DNA of 51,039 bases from Ectopseudomonas mendocina (lineage in GTDB: Bacteria; Pseudomonadota; Gammaproteobacteria; Pseudomonadales; Pseudomonadaceae): positions 1 through 51,039 of the forward strand of contig NZ_VRYE01000107.1 of the NCBI RefSeq assembly GCF_008041835.1, in the 5' to 3' direction. Below are positions 28,249 through 35,134 of the stretch, one piece after another (within the stretch, counting starts at the first letter, position 1; the number at the start of each line of letters is the position of its first letter). Under the pieces are notes generated by a model. That model was not told the DNA's origin and did not search any database. It saw only the letters and a program-made list of their open reading frames with translations. A program made the position numbers and the translations under genes.

Positions 28249-29856
28249 TTACATGCGGAACACCCCGAACCGGGTCGGCTCGATGGGGGCGTTGAGGCTG
28301 GCCGACAGCGCCAGGGCCAGCACTTCGCGGGTCTGCGCCGGATCGATCACACCGTCGTCCCACAACCGGGCGCTGGAGTAGAAGGCGTGCGCCTGCTGCT
28401 CGTACTGCTCGACGATGGGCTGCTTCAAACGTTGTTCGTCTTCGTCGGAGTACGGCTGGCCGGCACGCTGCGCCTGCTCGCGCTTGACCTGCACCAGTAC
28501 GCCGGCGGCCTGCTGCGCACCCATCACGCCAATTCGTGCGTTGGGCCACATCCACAAAAAACGTGGGTCGTAGGCACGGCCGCACATGCCGTAGTTACCG
28601 GCGCCGAAGCTGCCGCCGATGATCACGGTGAACTTCGGCACCAGGGCGCAGGCCACGGCGGTGACCAGCTTGGCGCCGTGTTTCGCAATTCCCCCGGCTT
28701 CATATTTCTGCCCGACCATAAAACCAGTGATGTTCTGCAAGAACAGCAGCGGAATGCCGCGTTGGCAGGCCAACTCGACGAAGTGCGCGCCTTTCTGTGC
28801 GGCTTCGGCGAATAAGATGCCGTTGTTGGCCAGGATCGCCACCGGGTAGCCGTTGATGCGGGCGAAACCGCACACCAGGGTGGTGCCGAACAGCGCCTTG
28901 AACTCATCCAGTTGCGAGTCGTCGACGATCCGTGCGATCACCTCGCGCACGTCGAAGGGCTGCTTGGCGTCGGCCGGGATCACCCCGTACAGCTCCTCGG
29001 CGGCGTAGCGCGGGGCGATGGGCGCGCGGCTGTCGAGCTGGCCGAGCTTGCGCCAGTTCAAATTGCTGATGCAGCGCCGGGCCAGCGCCAGGGCGTGTTC
29101 GTCGTCCTCGGCATAGTGGTCGGCCACGCCGCTGGTCTTGCAGTGCACGTCGGCGCCGCCCAGTTCTTCGGCGGTCACCACTTCGCCGGTAGCCGCCTTC
29201 ACCAGCGGCGGGCCGGCGAGGAAGATGGTGGCCTGTTCGCGCACCATGATGGTCTCGTCGCTCATGGCCGGCACGTAGGCGCCGCCAGCGGTGCAGGAGC
29301 CCATGACCACGGCGATCTGCGCAATGCCCAGCGCGCTCATATTGGCCTGGTTGAAGAAGATGCGCCCGAAGTGCTCACGATCCGGGAACACCTCGTCCTG
29401 GTGCGGCAGGTTGGCGCCACCGGAGTCCACCAGATAGATGCACGGCAGGCGATTCTCGCGGGCGATGGCCTGGGCGCGCAGGTGCTTCTTCACCGTCAGC
29501 GGGTAGTAGCTGCCACCTTTAACCGTGGCATCGTTGGCCACGATCATGCACTCGACGCCTTCGACGCGGCCGATACCGGCGATCACTCCGGCGGCGGGCA
29601 CTTCCTCGCCGTAGACTTCATGAGCGGCGAGCTGGCCGATTTCGAGAAAGGGCGAGCCGGCATCCAGCAGGCGGTTGATACGCTCACGTGGCAGCAGCTT
29701 GCCACGCGAGGTGTGGCGCTCCTGCGCCTTGGCGCCGCCACCTTCATGGATGCGGGCGAGCAGGGCGCGCAGCTCGTCCACCTGGGCGAGCATAGCCGCC
29801 TGGTTGGCGGCGAACTCCGGCGAGCGGCTATTGATCTGGGTATGCAGGATGGCCAT
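28249..29856 (-). CDS. liuB: Methylcrotonyl-CoA carboxylase, carboxyltransferase beta subunit
   Basis: A 535-residue carboxyltransferase subunit that moves the carboxyl group from biotin to 3-methylcrotonyl-CoA. Crotonase-type N- and C-terminal halves are visible, with the acyl-CoA binding stretches YLVDSGGANLPHQDEVFPD (about residue 135) and the glycine-rich GGSFGAGNYGMCGRAYDPRF (about 420). It has the usual family length and is intact. The start at 29856 follows a GGAGCGCC site. Confidence 0.95.
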   Translation of the reverse strand: MAILHTQINSRSPEFAANQAAMLAQVDELRALLARIHEGGGAKAQERHTSRGKLLPRERINRLLDAGSPFLEIGQLAAHEVYGEEVPAAGVIAGIGRVEGVECMIVANDATVKGGSYYPLTVKKHLRAQAIARENRLPCIYLVDSGGANLPHQDEVFPDREHFGRIFFNQANMSALGIAQIAVVMGSCTAGGAYVPAMSDETIMVREQATIFLAGPPLVKAATGEVVTAEELGGADVHCKTSGVADHYAEDDEHALALARRCISNLNWRKLGQLDSRAPIAPRYAAEELYGVIPADAKQPFDVREVIARIVDDSQLDEFKALFGTTLVCGFARINGYPVAILANNGILFAEAAQKGAHFVELACQRGIPLLFLQNITGFMVGQKYEAGGIAKHGAKLVTAVACALVPKFTVIIGGSFGAGNYGMCGRAYDPRFLWMWPNARIGVMGAQQAAGVLVQVKREQAQRAGQPYSDEDEQRLKQPIVEQYEQQAHAFYSSARLWDDGVIDPAQTREVLALALSASLNAPIEPTRFGVFRM

Positions 29857-29884
29857 CGGTGGCGCTCCGATTTTGATTTGATCG

Positions 29885-29983
29885 CTCCCACGCTCTGGCG
29901 TGGGAGTTTCGCCAGGGACGCTCTGCGTCCCCAGAACGGACGCTGAGCGTCCGGTTTCAGGTTCCCACGCAGAGCGTGGGAAC
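29885..29983. repeat. Four consecutive hairpins between liuA and liuB
   Basis: The gap carries four adjacent palindromes: CTCCCACGC/GCGTGGGAG (29885-29906), GGGACGC/GCGTCCC (29915-29931), GGACGCT/AGCGTCC (29938-29952) and GTTCCCACGC/GCGTGGGAAC (29961-29983). The outer two are versions of one REP family and the inner two of another, giving a nested layout. They should fold strongly in the liu message. Confidence 0.85.
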
Positions 29984-29996
29984 CATCACAGATGCC

Positions 29997-31160
29997 TTAC
30001 TTGGTCTCATTGAACAGCTCGCGACCAATCAGCATGCGGCGGATTTCGCTGGTGCCGGCGCCGATCTCGTAGAGCTTGGCGTCACGCAGCAGGCGCCCGG
30101 CCGGGTACTCGTTGGTGTAGCCGTTGCCGCCGAGCAACTGGATGGTGTCCAGCGCCATTTTTGTGGCCATTTCGGCGGTATAGAGGATCACCGCAGCGGC
30201 GTCCTTGCGCGATTCCTCGCCGCGGTCGCAGGCCTTGGCGACGTTATACAGATAGGACTTGGAGGCGTTCATGCCGGCGTACATGTCGGCGAGCTTGCCC
30301 TGCACCAGCTGGAATTCGCCGATCGATTGCTTGAACTGCTGGCGCTCGTGCACGTAGGGCGGCACCACGTCCATGCAGGCGCTCATGATCCCGGTGGGGC
30401 CGCCGGAGAGTACGGTGCGCTCAAAATCCAGGCCGCTCATCAGTACGCGTACACCGCCGCCCTCGACGCCGAGGATATTCTCCTCGGGCACTTCGCAGTC
30501 CTCGAACAGCAGTTCGCAGGTGTTGGAGCCGCGCATGCCCAGCTTGTCCAGCTTCTGGTGGCGGGAGAAACCCTTGAAGTCGCGCTCGACGATAAAGGCA
30601 GTCATGCCGCGTGAGCCGGCGTTGATGTCGGTCTTGGCGTAGATCACGTAGGTGTGGGCGTCCGGGCCGTTGGTGATCCACATCTTGTTACCGTTGAGCA
30701 CGTAGCGGTCGCCGCGCTTCTCCGCGCGCAGCTTCATCGACACCACGTCGGAGCCGGCATTGGGCTCGCTCATGGCCAGGGCGCCGATATGCTCGCCGGA
30801 GCACAGCTTGGGCAGGTACTTCTGCTTCTGTGCTTCACTGCCGTTCTTGTGGATCTGGTTGACGCAGAGGTTGGAGTGGGCGCCGTAAGAGAGCCCCACC
30901 GAGGCCGAGGCGCGGCTGATTTCTTCCATGGCCAGCACATGCGCCAGGTAGCCCATGTCGGTGCCGCCGTACTCTTCCTTGACTGTCATGCCGAGCAGGC
31001 CCATGTCACCGAACTTGCGCCACATGTCCATGGGGAATTCGTTGTCACGGTCGATCTGAGCGGCACGCGGCGCCAGCTCGTTCTGGGCGAACTGATGGAC
31101 CGTGTCGCGCAGCATGTCGAGGGTTTCGCCGAGGCCGAAGTTGAGGGTGGGGTAGCTCAT
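29997..31160 (-). CDS. liuA: Isovaleryl-CoA dehydrogenase
   Basis: A 387-residue FAD-dependent acyl-CoA dehydrogenase, the first liu step. The flavin and substrate stretches AMSEPNAGSDVVSMKL (about residue 135) and KMWITNGPDA are typical. The catalytic Glu of the isovaleryl type lies in GLDFERTVLSGGP (about residue 250), as in human IVD, rather than at the usual C-terminal place. There the sequence reads YEIGAGTSE, with Gly where short-chain enzymes have Glu. This supports isovaleryl-CoA as substrate. Start ATG at 31160 (MSYPTLNFGLGETLDML). Confidence 0.95.
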   Translation of the reverse strand: MSYPTLNFGLGETLDMLRDTVHQFAQNELAPRAAQIDRDNEFPMDMWRKFGDMGLLGMTVKEEYGGTDMGYLAHVLAMEEISRASASVGLSYGAHSNLCVNQIHKNGSEAQKQKYLPKLCSGEHIGALAMSEPNAGSDVVSMKLRAEKRGDRYVLNGNKMWITNGPDAHTYVIYAKTDINAGSRGMTAFIVERDFKGFSRHQKLDKLGMRGSNTCELLFEDCEVPEENILGVEGGGVRVLMSGLDFERTVLSGGPTGIMSACMDVVPPYVHERQQFKQSIGEFQLVQGKLADMYAGMNASKSYLYNVAKACDRGEESRKDAAAVILYTAEMATKMALDTIQLLGGNGYTNEYPAGRLLRDAKLYEIGAGTSEIRRMLIGRELFNETK

Positions 31161-31183
31161 GGGGGGCACCTGTCGTTGTTGTC

Positions 31184-31205
31184 GTAGGGTGCGCCATGCG
31201 CACCG
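31184..31205. repeat. GTAGGGTGCGC-type palindrome between liuR and liuA
   Basis: GGTGCGC (31188-31194) and GCGCACC (31198-31204) form a perfect 7-bp stem around CAT. The same GGTGCGC...GCACCCTACG family occurs at 33819-33840 and 35111-35130. Confidence 0.75.
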
Positions 31206-31234
31206 TGGCAGAACTGTGCTGCGCACTGCACTGG

Positions 31235-31615
31235 CTAGGCTTGAGTCTCGGCCAGGGCAGCCAGGCAGCGCTCCTCGGCGGTATCCAGCTCCAGTTGCAT
31301 CTGCTGGATATCCAGCAACTGCTGTTCAAGCTGCAAGCGGCGTTCGGCGATCTTGCCCATGAAAGTCTCCAACTGCCTGCGGCTGCCGGTTTCCGGGTCA
31401 TGCAGCTCGATCAGCTCGCGGCATTCGGCCAGCGAAAAGCCGATGCGCTTGCCACGCAGGATGAGTTTCAGCGTCACCTTGTCCTTGGCGCTGTAGATAC
31501 GCTCCTGACCGCGTCGCTCCGGCGCGAGCATGCCTTGCTCCTCGTAGAAGCGGATGGCGCGCGTGGTGATGTCCAGTTCGCGGGCCAGATCGGAGATGGA
31601 GTAGGTGATGGACAT
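31235..31615 (-). CDS. liuR: MerR-family regulator of the liu genes
   Basis: A 126-residue MerR regulator. The N-terminal winged helix reads ITYSISDLARELDITTRAIR, followed by FYEEQGML, then a long dimerisation helix with leucine/glutamine repeats (RRLQLEQQLLDIQQMQLEL). No metal-binding Cys cluster is present, as expected for the acyl-CoA-type LiuR. Two starts are possible at 31621 and 31615; the second has GGAG eight bases ahead and is preferred. LiuR controls branched-chain amino acid catabolic genes in proteobacteria. The candidate operator lies at 31646-31661, between liuR and the divergent SDR gene. Confidence 0.9.
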   Translation of the reverse strand: MSITYSISDLARELDITTRAIRFYEEQGMLAPERRGQERIYSAKDKVTLKLILRGKRIGFSLAECRELIELHDPETGSRRQLETFMGKIAERRLQLEQQLLDIQQMQLELDTAEERCLAALAETQA

Positions 31616-31627
31616 GGTCATTGCTCC

Positions 31628-31651
31628 TTTACCTTTACCTTTACCTTTACC
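31628..31651. repeat. Four tandem copies of TTTACC
   Basis: Four perfect head-to-tail copies of the hexamer TTTACC run directly into the liuR ribosome-binding site (GGTAAA repeated, then GGAGCA ATG on the minus strand). The last copy supplies the left half-site of the candidate LiuR operator. Simple repeats of this kind can change copy number by slippage. Confidence 0.9.
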
Positions 31652-31661
31652 TTAACGTAAA
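31646..31661. promoter_or_regulatory. Candidate LiuR operator
   Basis: TTTAC (31646-31650), six bases, then GTAAA (31657-31661) form a perfect inverted repeat. It lies in the divergent region between liuR and the SDR gene, where a MerR regulator that controls both transcripts would bind. The TTAC...GTAA form agrees with my memory of LiuR sites. The assignment is from position and symmetry only. Confidence 0.55.
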
Positions 31662-31714
31662 CCTGTGCAAATCTTCCTGTCAATCTCACCCCACAACAAT
31701 CACAGAGGCTGAGC

Positions 31715-32482
31715 ATGCGTATCGACGAATCGACATTCCTGATCAGTGGCGGCGCCTCCGGCCTGGGGCTGGCCACGGCCCGTGAACTGGTCGGGCAGGG
31801 TGGCCAGGTGGTGCTGCTGGATATCAACGCCGAGGCGGGGCAGCAGGCCATTACCGAACTGGGCGACGCTGCACGCTTCGTGCGCGCCGATATCACCCGT
31901 GAAGAAGATGGCCGAGCTGCCGTGACGCAGGCGCTAGAGGCCTTCGGGGCGCTGCATGGATTGGTCAACTGCGCCGGTATCGCACCAGCCGAAAAGGTGC
32001 TGGGGCGCAACGGCGCGCATGGTCTGGACAGCTTCCGGCGTACCGTCGAGGTCAACCTGATCGGTAGCTTCAATCTGCTGCGTCTCGCCGCTGAGGCCAT
32101 GGCGCAAAACACGCCGATCGCTGGGGGCGAACGCGGGGTCATCATCAATACCGCCTCGGTGGCGGCGTTCGACGGGCAGATGGGCCAGGCTGCCTATGCT
32201 GCGTCCAAGGGCGGAGTGGCGGCGCTTACATTGCCTGCAGCGCGTGATCTGGCCCGCTCCGGCATCCGCGTCATGTGCATTGCCCCTGGCGTGTTCGAGA
32301 CGCCGATGATGGCCGGCATACCGCAGGAGGTGCGTGATTCGCTGGCGGCCAACGTGCCGTTCCCGCCACGCCTGGGCCGGCCCGACGAATATGCCGCGCT
32401 GGTGCGACATATCGTCGAAAACGTGATGCTCAATGGTGAGGTGATCCGCCTCGACGGCGCGTTGCGCATGGCGGCGAAGTAA
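31715..32482 (+). CDS. Short-chain 3-hydroxyacyl-CoA dehydrogenase (type 2 HADH-like)
   Basis: A 255-residue SDR. The NAD-binding loop SGGASGLGLAT is at about residue 11, the NCAGIAPAEKV motif at about 86, the catalytic Ser in NTASVAAFDG, and the Tyr-Lys pair in YAASKGGVAAL (about 162-166). It resembles type 2 3-hydroxyacyl-CoA dehydrogenase (HSD17B10-like), which oxidises 2-methyl-3-hydroxybutyryl-CoA in isoleucine breakdown. The thiolase and acyl-CoA dehydrogenase that follow fit that pathway. It is divergent from liuR and shares its regulatory region. Confidence 0.88.
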   Translation: MRIDESTFLISGGASGLGLATARELVGQGGQVVLLDINAEAGQQAITELGDAARFVRADITREEDGRAAVTQALEAFGALHGLVNCAGIAPAEKVLGRNGAHGLDSFRRTVEVNLIGSFNLLRLAAEAMAQNTPIAGGERGVIINTASVAAFDGQMGQAAYAASKGGVAALTLPAARDLARSGIRVMCIAPGVFETPMMAGIPQEVRDSLAANVPFPPRLGRPDEYAALVRHIVENVMLNGEVIRLDGALRMAAK

Positions 32483-32486
32483 CGGC

Positions 32487-32542
32487 AGCCCGGATGCAAT
32501 CCGGGAAGCACTCATACAGATTTCCCGGATTGCATCCGGGCT
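32487..32542. repeat. 21-bp perfect inverted repeat between the SDR and thiolase genes
   Basis: Arms 32487-32507 and 32522-32542 are perfect reverse complements over 21 bases (outer sequence AGCCCGGATGCAATCCGGG) with a 14-base loop. Each arm is itself a palindrome around GCAAT/ATTGC. It is a two-unit REP-type element and could also work as a strong mRNA hairpin. Confidence 0.88.
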
Positions 32543-32563
32543 ACGCAATTTAAGGTGATGCTC

Positions 32564-33754
32564 ATGAATCTGCAACTCGACCCTGTCGTCATCGTCAGTG
32601 CCGCGCGCACGCCCATGGGCGGCTTTCTCGGTGATCTGGCCGGGCTGACGGCAGCCGAGCTGGGCGCCGCCGCCATTCGTGCCACACTGCAACGTGCCGG
32701 CCTCGCCGCCGAGGCAGTGGATACGCTGCTAATGGGCTGCGTGCTGCAGGCCGGTCAGGGCCAGGCCCCGGCGCGCCAGGCCGCGCTGGGTGCGGGCCTG
32801 AGCCAGGCGGTGCAATGCACCACGCTGAACAAGATGTGCGGCTCAGGCATGCAGGCGCTGATGCTCGGCCATGATCAATTGCTGGCTGGTAGTGCCGACG
32901 TGCTGGTGGCTGGCGGCATGGAGAGCATGTCCAACGCGCCCTATCTGCTGGCGCCTGCCCGTAGTGGTTATCGCATGGGCCATGGCCAGGTGCTCGACCA
33001 TATGTTCCTCGACGGTTTGGAGGACGCCTACGAGCGCGGCCGGCTGATGGGCACCTTCGCCGAGGATTGCGCCGAGCAGTATCGTTTCAGCCGCGAGGAG
33101 CAGGATGCTTATGCCCTGGAGTCGCTGCGCCGCGCCCAGCAGGCGATTGCGGACGGCAGCTTCGCCAACGAGATCGTCGCCGTGGAGGCGCCGCAGGGGC
33201 GCGAACGGCGCCTGGTGGATAGCGACGAGCAGCCGCCCAAGGCGCGGCCGGACAAGATTCCCGGCCTGAAGCCGGCGTTCCGCGAGGGCGGTACGGTCAC
33301 GGCGGCCAATGCCAGCTCCATTTCCGATGGCGGTGCCGCGCTGCTGTTGATGCGCCTGTCACAGGCGCAGCAACGCGGCCTTGCGCCGCTGGCGCGTATC
33401 GTCGGCCATGCCGGTCATGCGCAGGCGCCCAATCTGTTCACCACCGCGCCGGTGGCTGCTATCCAGCGTTTGCTGGCGCGTACCGAGTGGGCGCTGGAGA
33501 CGGTCGATCTGTTCGAGATCAACGAGGCTTTTGCCGTGGTGCCCATGGTGGCTATGCGCGAGCTGGGCATCGACCACGCCAAACTCAACGTACACGGCGG
33601 CGCCTGCGCCCTGGGGCACCCTATCGGTGCGTCCGGGGCGCGCATTCTGGTCACTCTGCTGGCGGCCTTGCAGCAACGCGGGCTCAAGCGTGGCGTGGCT
33701 TCGGTGTGCATCGGTGGCGGCGAGGCCACGGCCGTGGCCATCGAGTTGTATTGA
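32564..33754 (+). CDS. Thiolase (acetyl-CoA acyltransferase)
   Basis: A 396-residue thiolase. The acylated Cys is in LNKMCGSGMQA (about residue 89), the catalytic His in NVHGGACALGHPIGASG (about 350), and the second Cys in ASVCIGGGEATA (about 385). In this place it probably cleaves 2-methylacetoacetyl-CoA from isoleucine and acetoacetyl-CoA made by AacS. Three starts are possible at 32555 (GTG), 32558 and 32564; AAGG spacing favours 32564. Confidence 0.92.
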   Translation: MNLQLDPVVIVSAARTPMGGFLGDLAGLTAAELGAAAIRATLQRAGLAAEAVDTLLMGCVLQAGQGQAPARQAALGAGLSQAVQCTTLNKMCGSGMQALMLGHDQLLAGSADVLVAGGMESMSNAPYLLAPARSGYRMGHGQVLDHMFLDGLEDAYERGRLMGTFAEDCAEQYRFSREEQDAYALESLRRAQQAIADGSFANEIVAVEAPQGRERRLVDSDEQPPKARPDKIPGLKPAFREGGTVTAANASSISDGGAALLLMRLSQAQQRGLAPLARIVGHAGHAQAPNLFTTAPVAAIQRLLARTEWALETVDLFEINEAFAVVPMVAMRELGIDHAKLNVHGGACALGHPIGASGARILVTLLAALQQRGLKRGVASVCIGGGEATAVAIELY

Positions 33755-33818
33755 ATCGACCCGTCGGGTGTCGTGGGGCCGCCCAGGCCGTGCGCACCGC
33801 GCGTTTCTGCCAACCAGT

Positions 33819-33840
33819 GGTGCGCATGGAGCACCCTACG
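33819..33840. repeat. GTGCGC-type palindrome between the thiolase and acyl-CoA dehydrogenase genes
   Basis: GGTGC (33819-33823) and GCACC (33831-33835) followed by CTACG. It belongs to the same short-repeat family as 31184-31205 and 35111-35130. Confidence 0.65.
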
Positions 33841-33853
33841 TATGGAGCCAGCC

Positions 33854-34981
33854 ATGCTGCCCAACGAAGAAGAAATCCTGATCCGTGACATGGCGCGCCA
33901 GTTTGCTCAGGAGCGCCTGAAACCCTTTGCTGCCGACTGGGATCGCGCGCATCGTTTCCCGGCTGAGGCCATCGTCGAGATGGGCCAGTTGGGCTTTATG
34001 GGCATGCTGGTGCCGCAGCAGTGGGGCGGCGCCGAGACCAGTAACCTGGCCTATGCCATGGCCCTCGAGGAAATCGCCGCGGGTGATGGCGCCTGCTCCA
34101 CCATCATGAGCGTGCACAACTCGGTGGGCTGCATGCCGATCCTCAAATATGGCAGTGAAGAGCAGAAGCAACGATTTCTTCGCCCATTGGCCAGTGGCGA
34201 GATGCTCGGTGCCTTTGCCCTGACCGAGCCGCAGGCCGGCTCCGATGCCAGCGATCTGCGCACCCGCGCCCGCCGCGATGGTGATCATTACGTGCTTGAT
34301 GGTGCCAAGCAGTTCATTACTTCCGGTAATCATGCCGGCATGGTTATCGTCTTCGCCGTGACTGACCTGCAAGCCGGCAAGAAGGGCATCAGCGCCTTTA
34401 TCGTGCCGACGGATACGCCGGGGTTCTCGGTGGTGCGGGTCGAGGACAAGCTCGGCCAGCATGCCTCCGACACCTGCCAGATCCAGTTCGACGGCGTGCG
34501 TATCCCCGCCGATCTGCGCCTGGGCGAGGAGGGTGAGGGCTATCGCATCGCCCTGGCCAACCTGGAAGGCGGCCGCATCGGCATTGCCGCGCAATCGGTG
34601 GGCATGGCACGCGCTGCGTTCGAAGCAGCGCGTGATTACGCCCATGAGCGGGTGACCTTCGGCAAGCCGATCATCGAGCACCAGGCGGTGGCGTTTCGCC
34701 TGGCCGATATGGCCACGCAGATCGCCGTGGCGCGGCAGATGGTGCACCACGCCGCCAGCCTGCGCGAGGCCGGCCAGCCATGCCTGGCCGAGGCGTCGAT
34801 GGCCAAGCTGTTCGCCTCGGAAATGGCTGAGCGTGTGTGCTCGGCGGCGATCCAGACCCTGGGCGGTTACGGCTACCTCAAGGACTTCCCGGTCGAGCGC
34901 ATCTACCGCGACGTGCGCGTCTGTCAGATCTATGAAGGCACCAGCGACGTGCAGCGGATGGTGATTGCGCGCGGTTTGTAG
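33854..34981 (+). CDS. Short/branched-chain acyl-CoA dehydrogenase
   Basis: A 375-residue FAD enzyme. The flavin-binding run TEPQAGSDASDLRTRA is near residue 125, FITSGNHAGM near 158, and the catalytic Glu in the usual C-terminal place, QIYEGTSDVQRMVIARGL (about 360). That arrangement differs from LiuA and fits short-chain or 2-methyl branched substrates such as 2-methylbutyryl-CoA or isobutyryl-CoA. It completes a three-gene unit with the SDR and thiolase. The start at 33854 has GGAG six bases upstream; 33842 is an alternative adding four residues. Confidence 0.9.
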   Translation: MLPNEEEILIRDMARQFAQERLKPFAADWDRAHRFPAEAIVEMGQLGFMGMLVPQQWGGAETSNLAYAMALEEIAAGDGACSTIMSVHNSVGCMPILKYGSEEQKQRFLRPLASGEMLGAFALTEPQAGSDASDLRTRARRDGDHYVLDGAKQFITSGNHAGMVIVFAVTDLQAGKKGISAFIVPTDTPGFSVVRVEDKLGQHASDTCQIQFDGVRIPADLRLGEEGEGYRIALANLEGGRIGIAAQSVGMARAAFEAARDYAHERVTFGKPIIEHQAVAFRLADMATQIAVARQMVHHAASLREAGQPCLAEASMAKLFASEMAERVCSAAIQTLGGYGYLKDFPVERIYRDVRVCQIYEGTSDVQRMVIARGL

Positions 34982-35027
34982 GGCGCGCTGTGCGCACCGG
35001 GGTTGGCGCCGTTGTCGAGGGCAATCA

Positions 35028-35130
35028 ACCCTCTCCCCCAGCCCCTCTCCCACAAGTGGGAGAGGGGAGCGGATTTGCGTCGTGTTCAAGTCTTTGACGC
35101 TAGCCCAGGCGGTGCGCAGCGCACCCTACG
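35028..35130. repeat. Palindrome cluster between two convergent genes
   Basis: A perfect 12-bp stem with an AA loop (35042-35053 with 35056-35067, CCCCTCTCCCAC arm) is followed by a GGTGCGC/GCGCACC hairpin (35111-35125) and CTACG. The region lies between the acyl-CoA dehydrogenase and the TonB receptor, which run toward each other. It may help end both transcripts, though there is no T tract. Confidence 0.75.
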
Positions 35131-35134
35131 GGCG

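Noticed and set aside
26328..28381. Long plus-strand open frames opposite liuD and liuC
   Set aside because: They are antisense shadows; the minus-strand products are clear family members over their full length.
28163..28585. N-terminal extension of liuC up to 28585
   Set aside because: The extension runs through a REP element and into the liuB coding sequence; the ATG at 28162 gives the family N-terminus.
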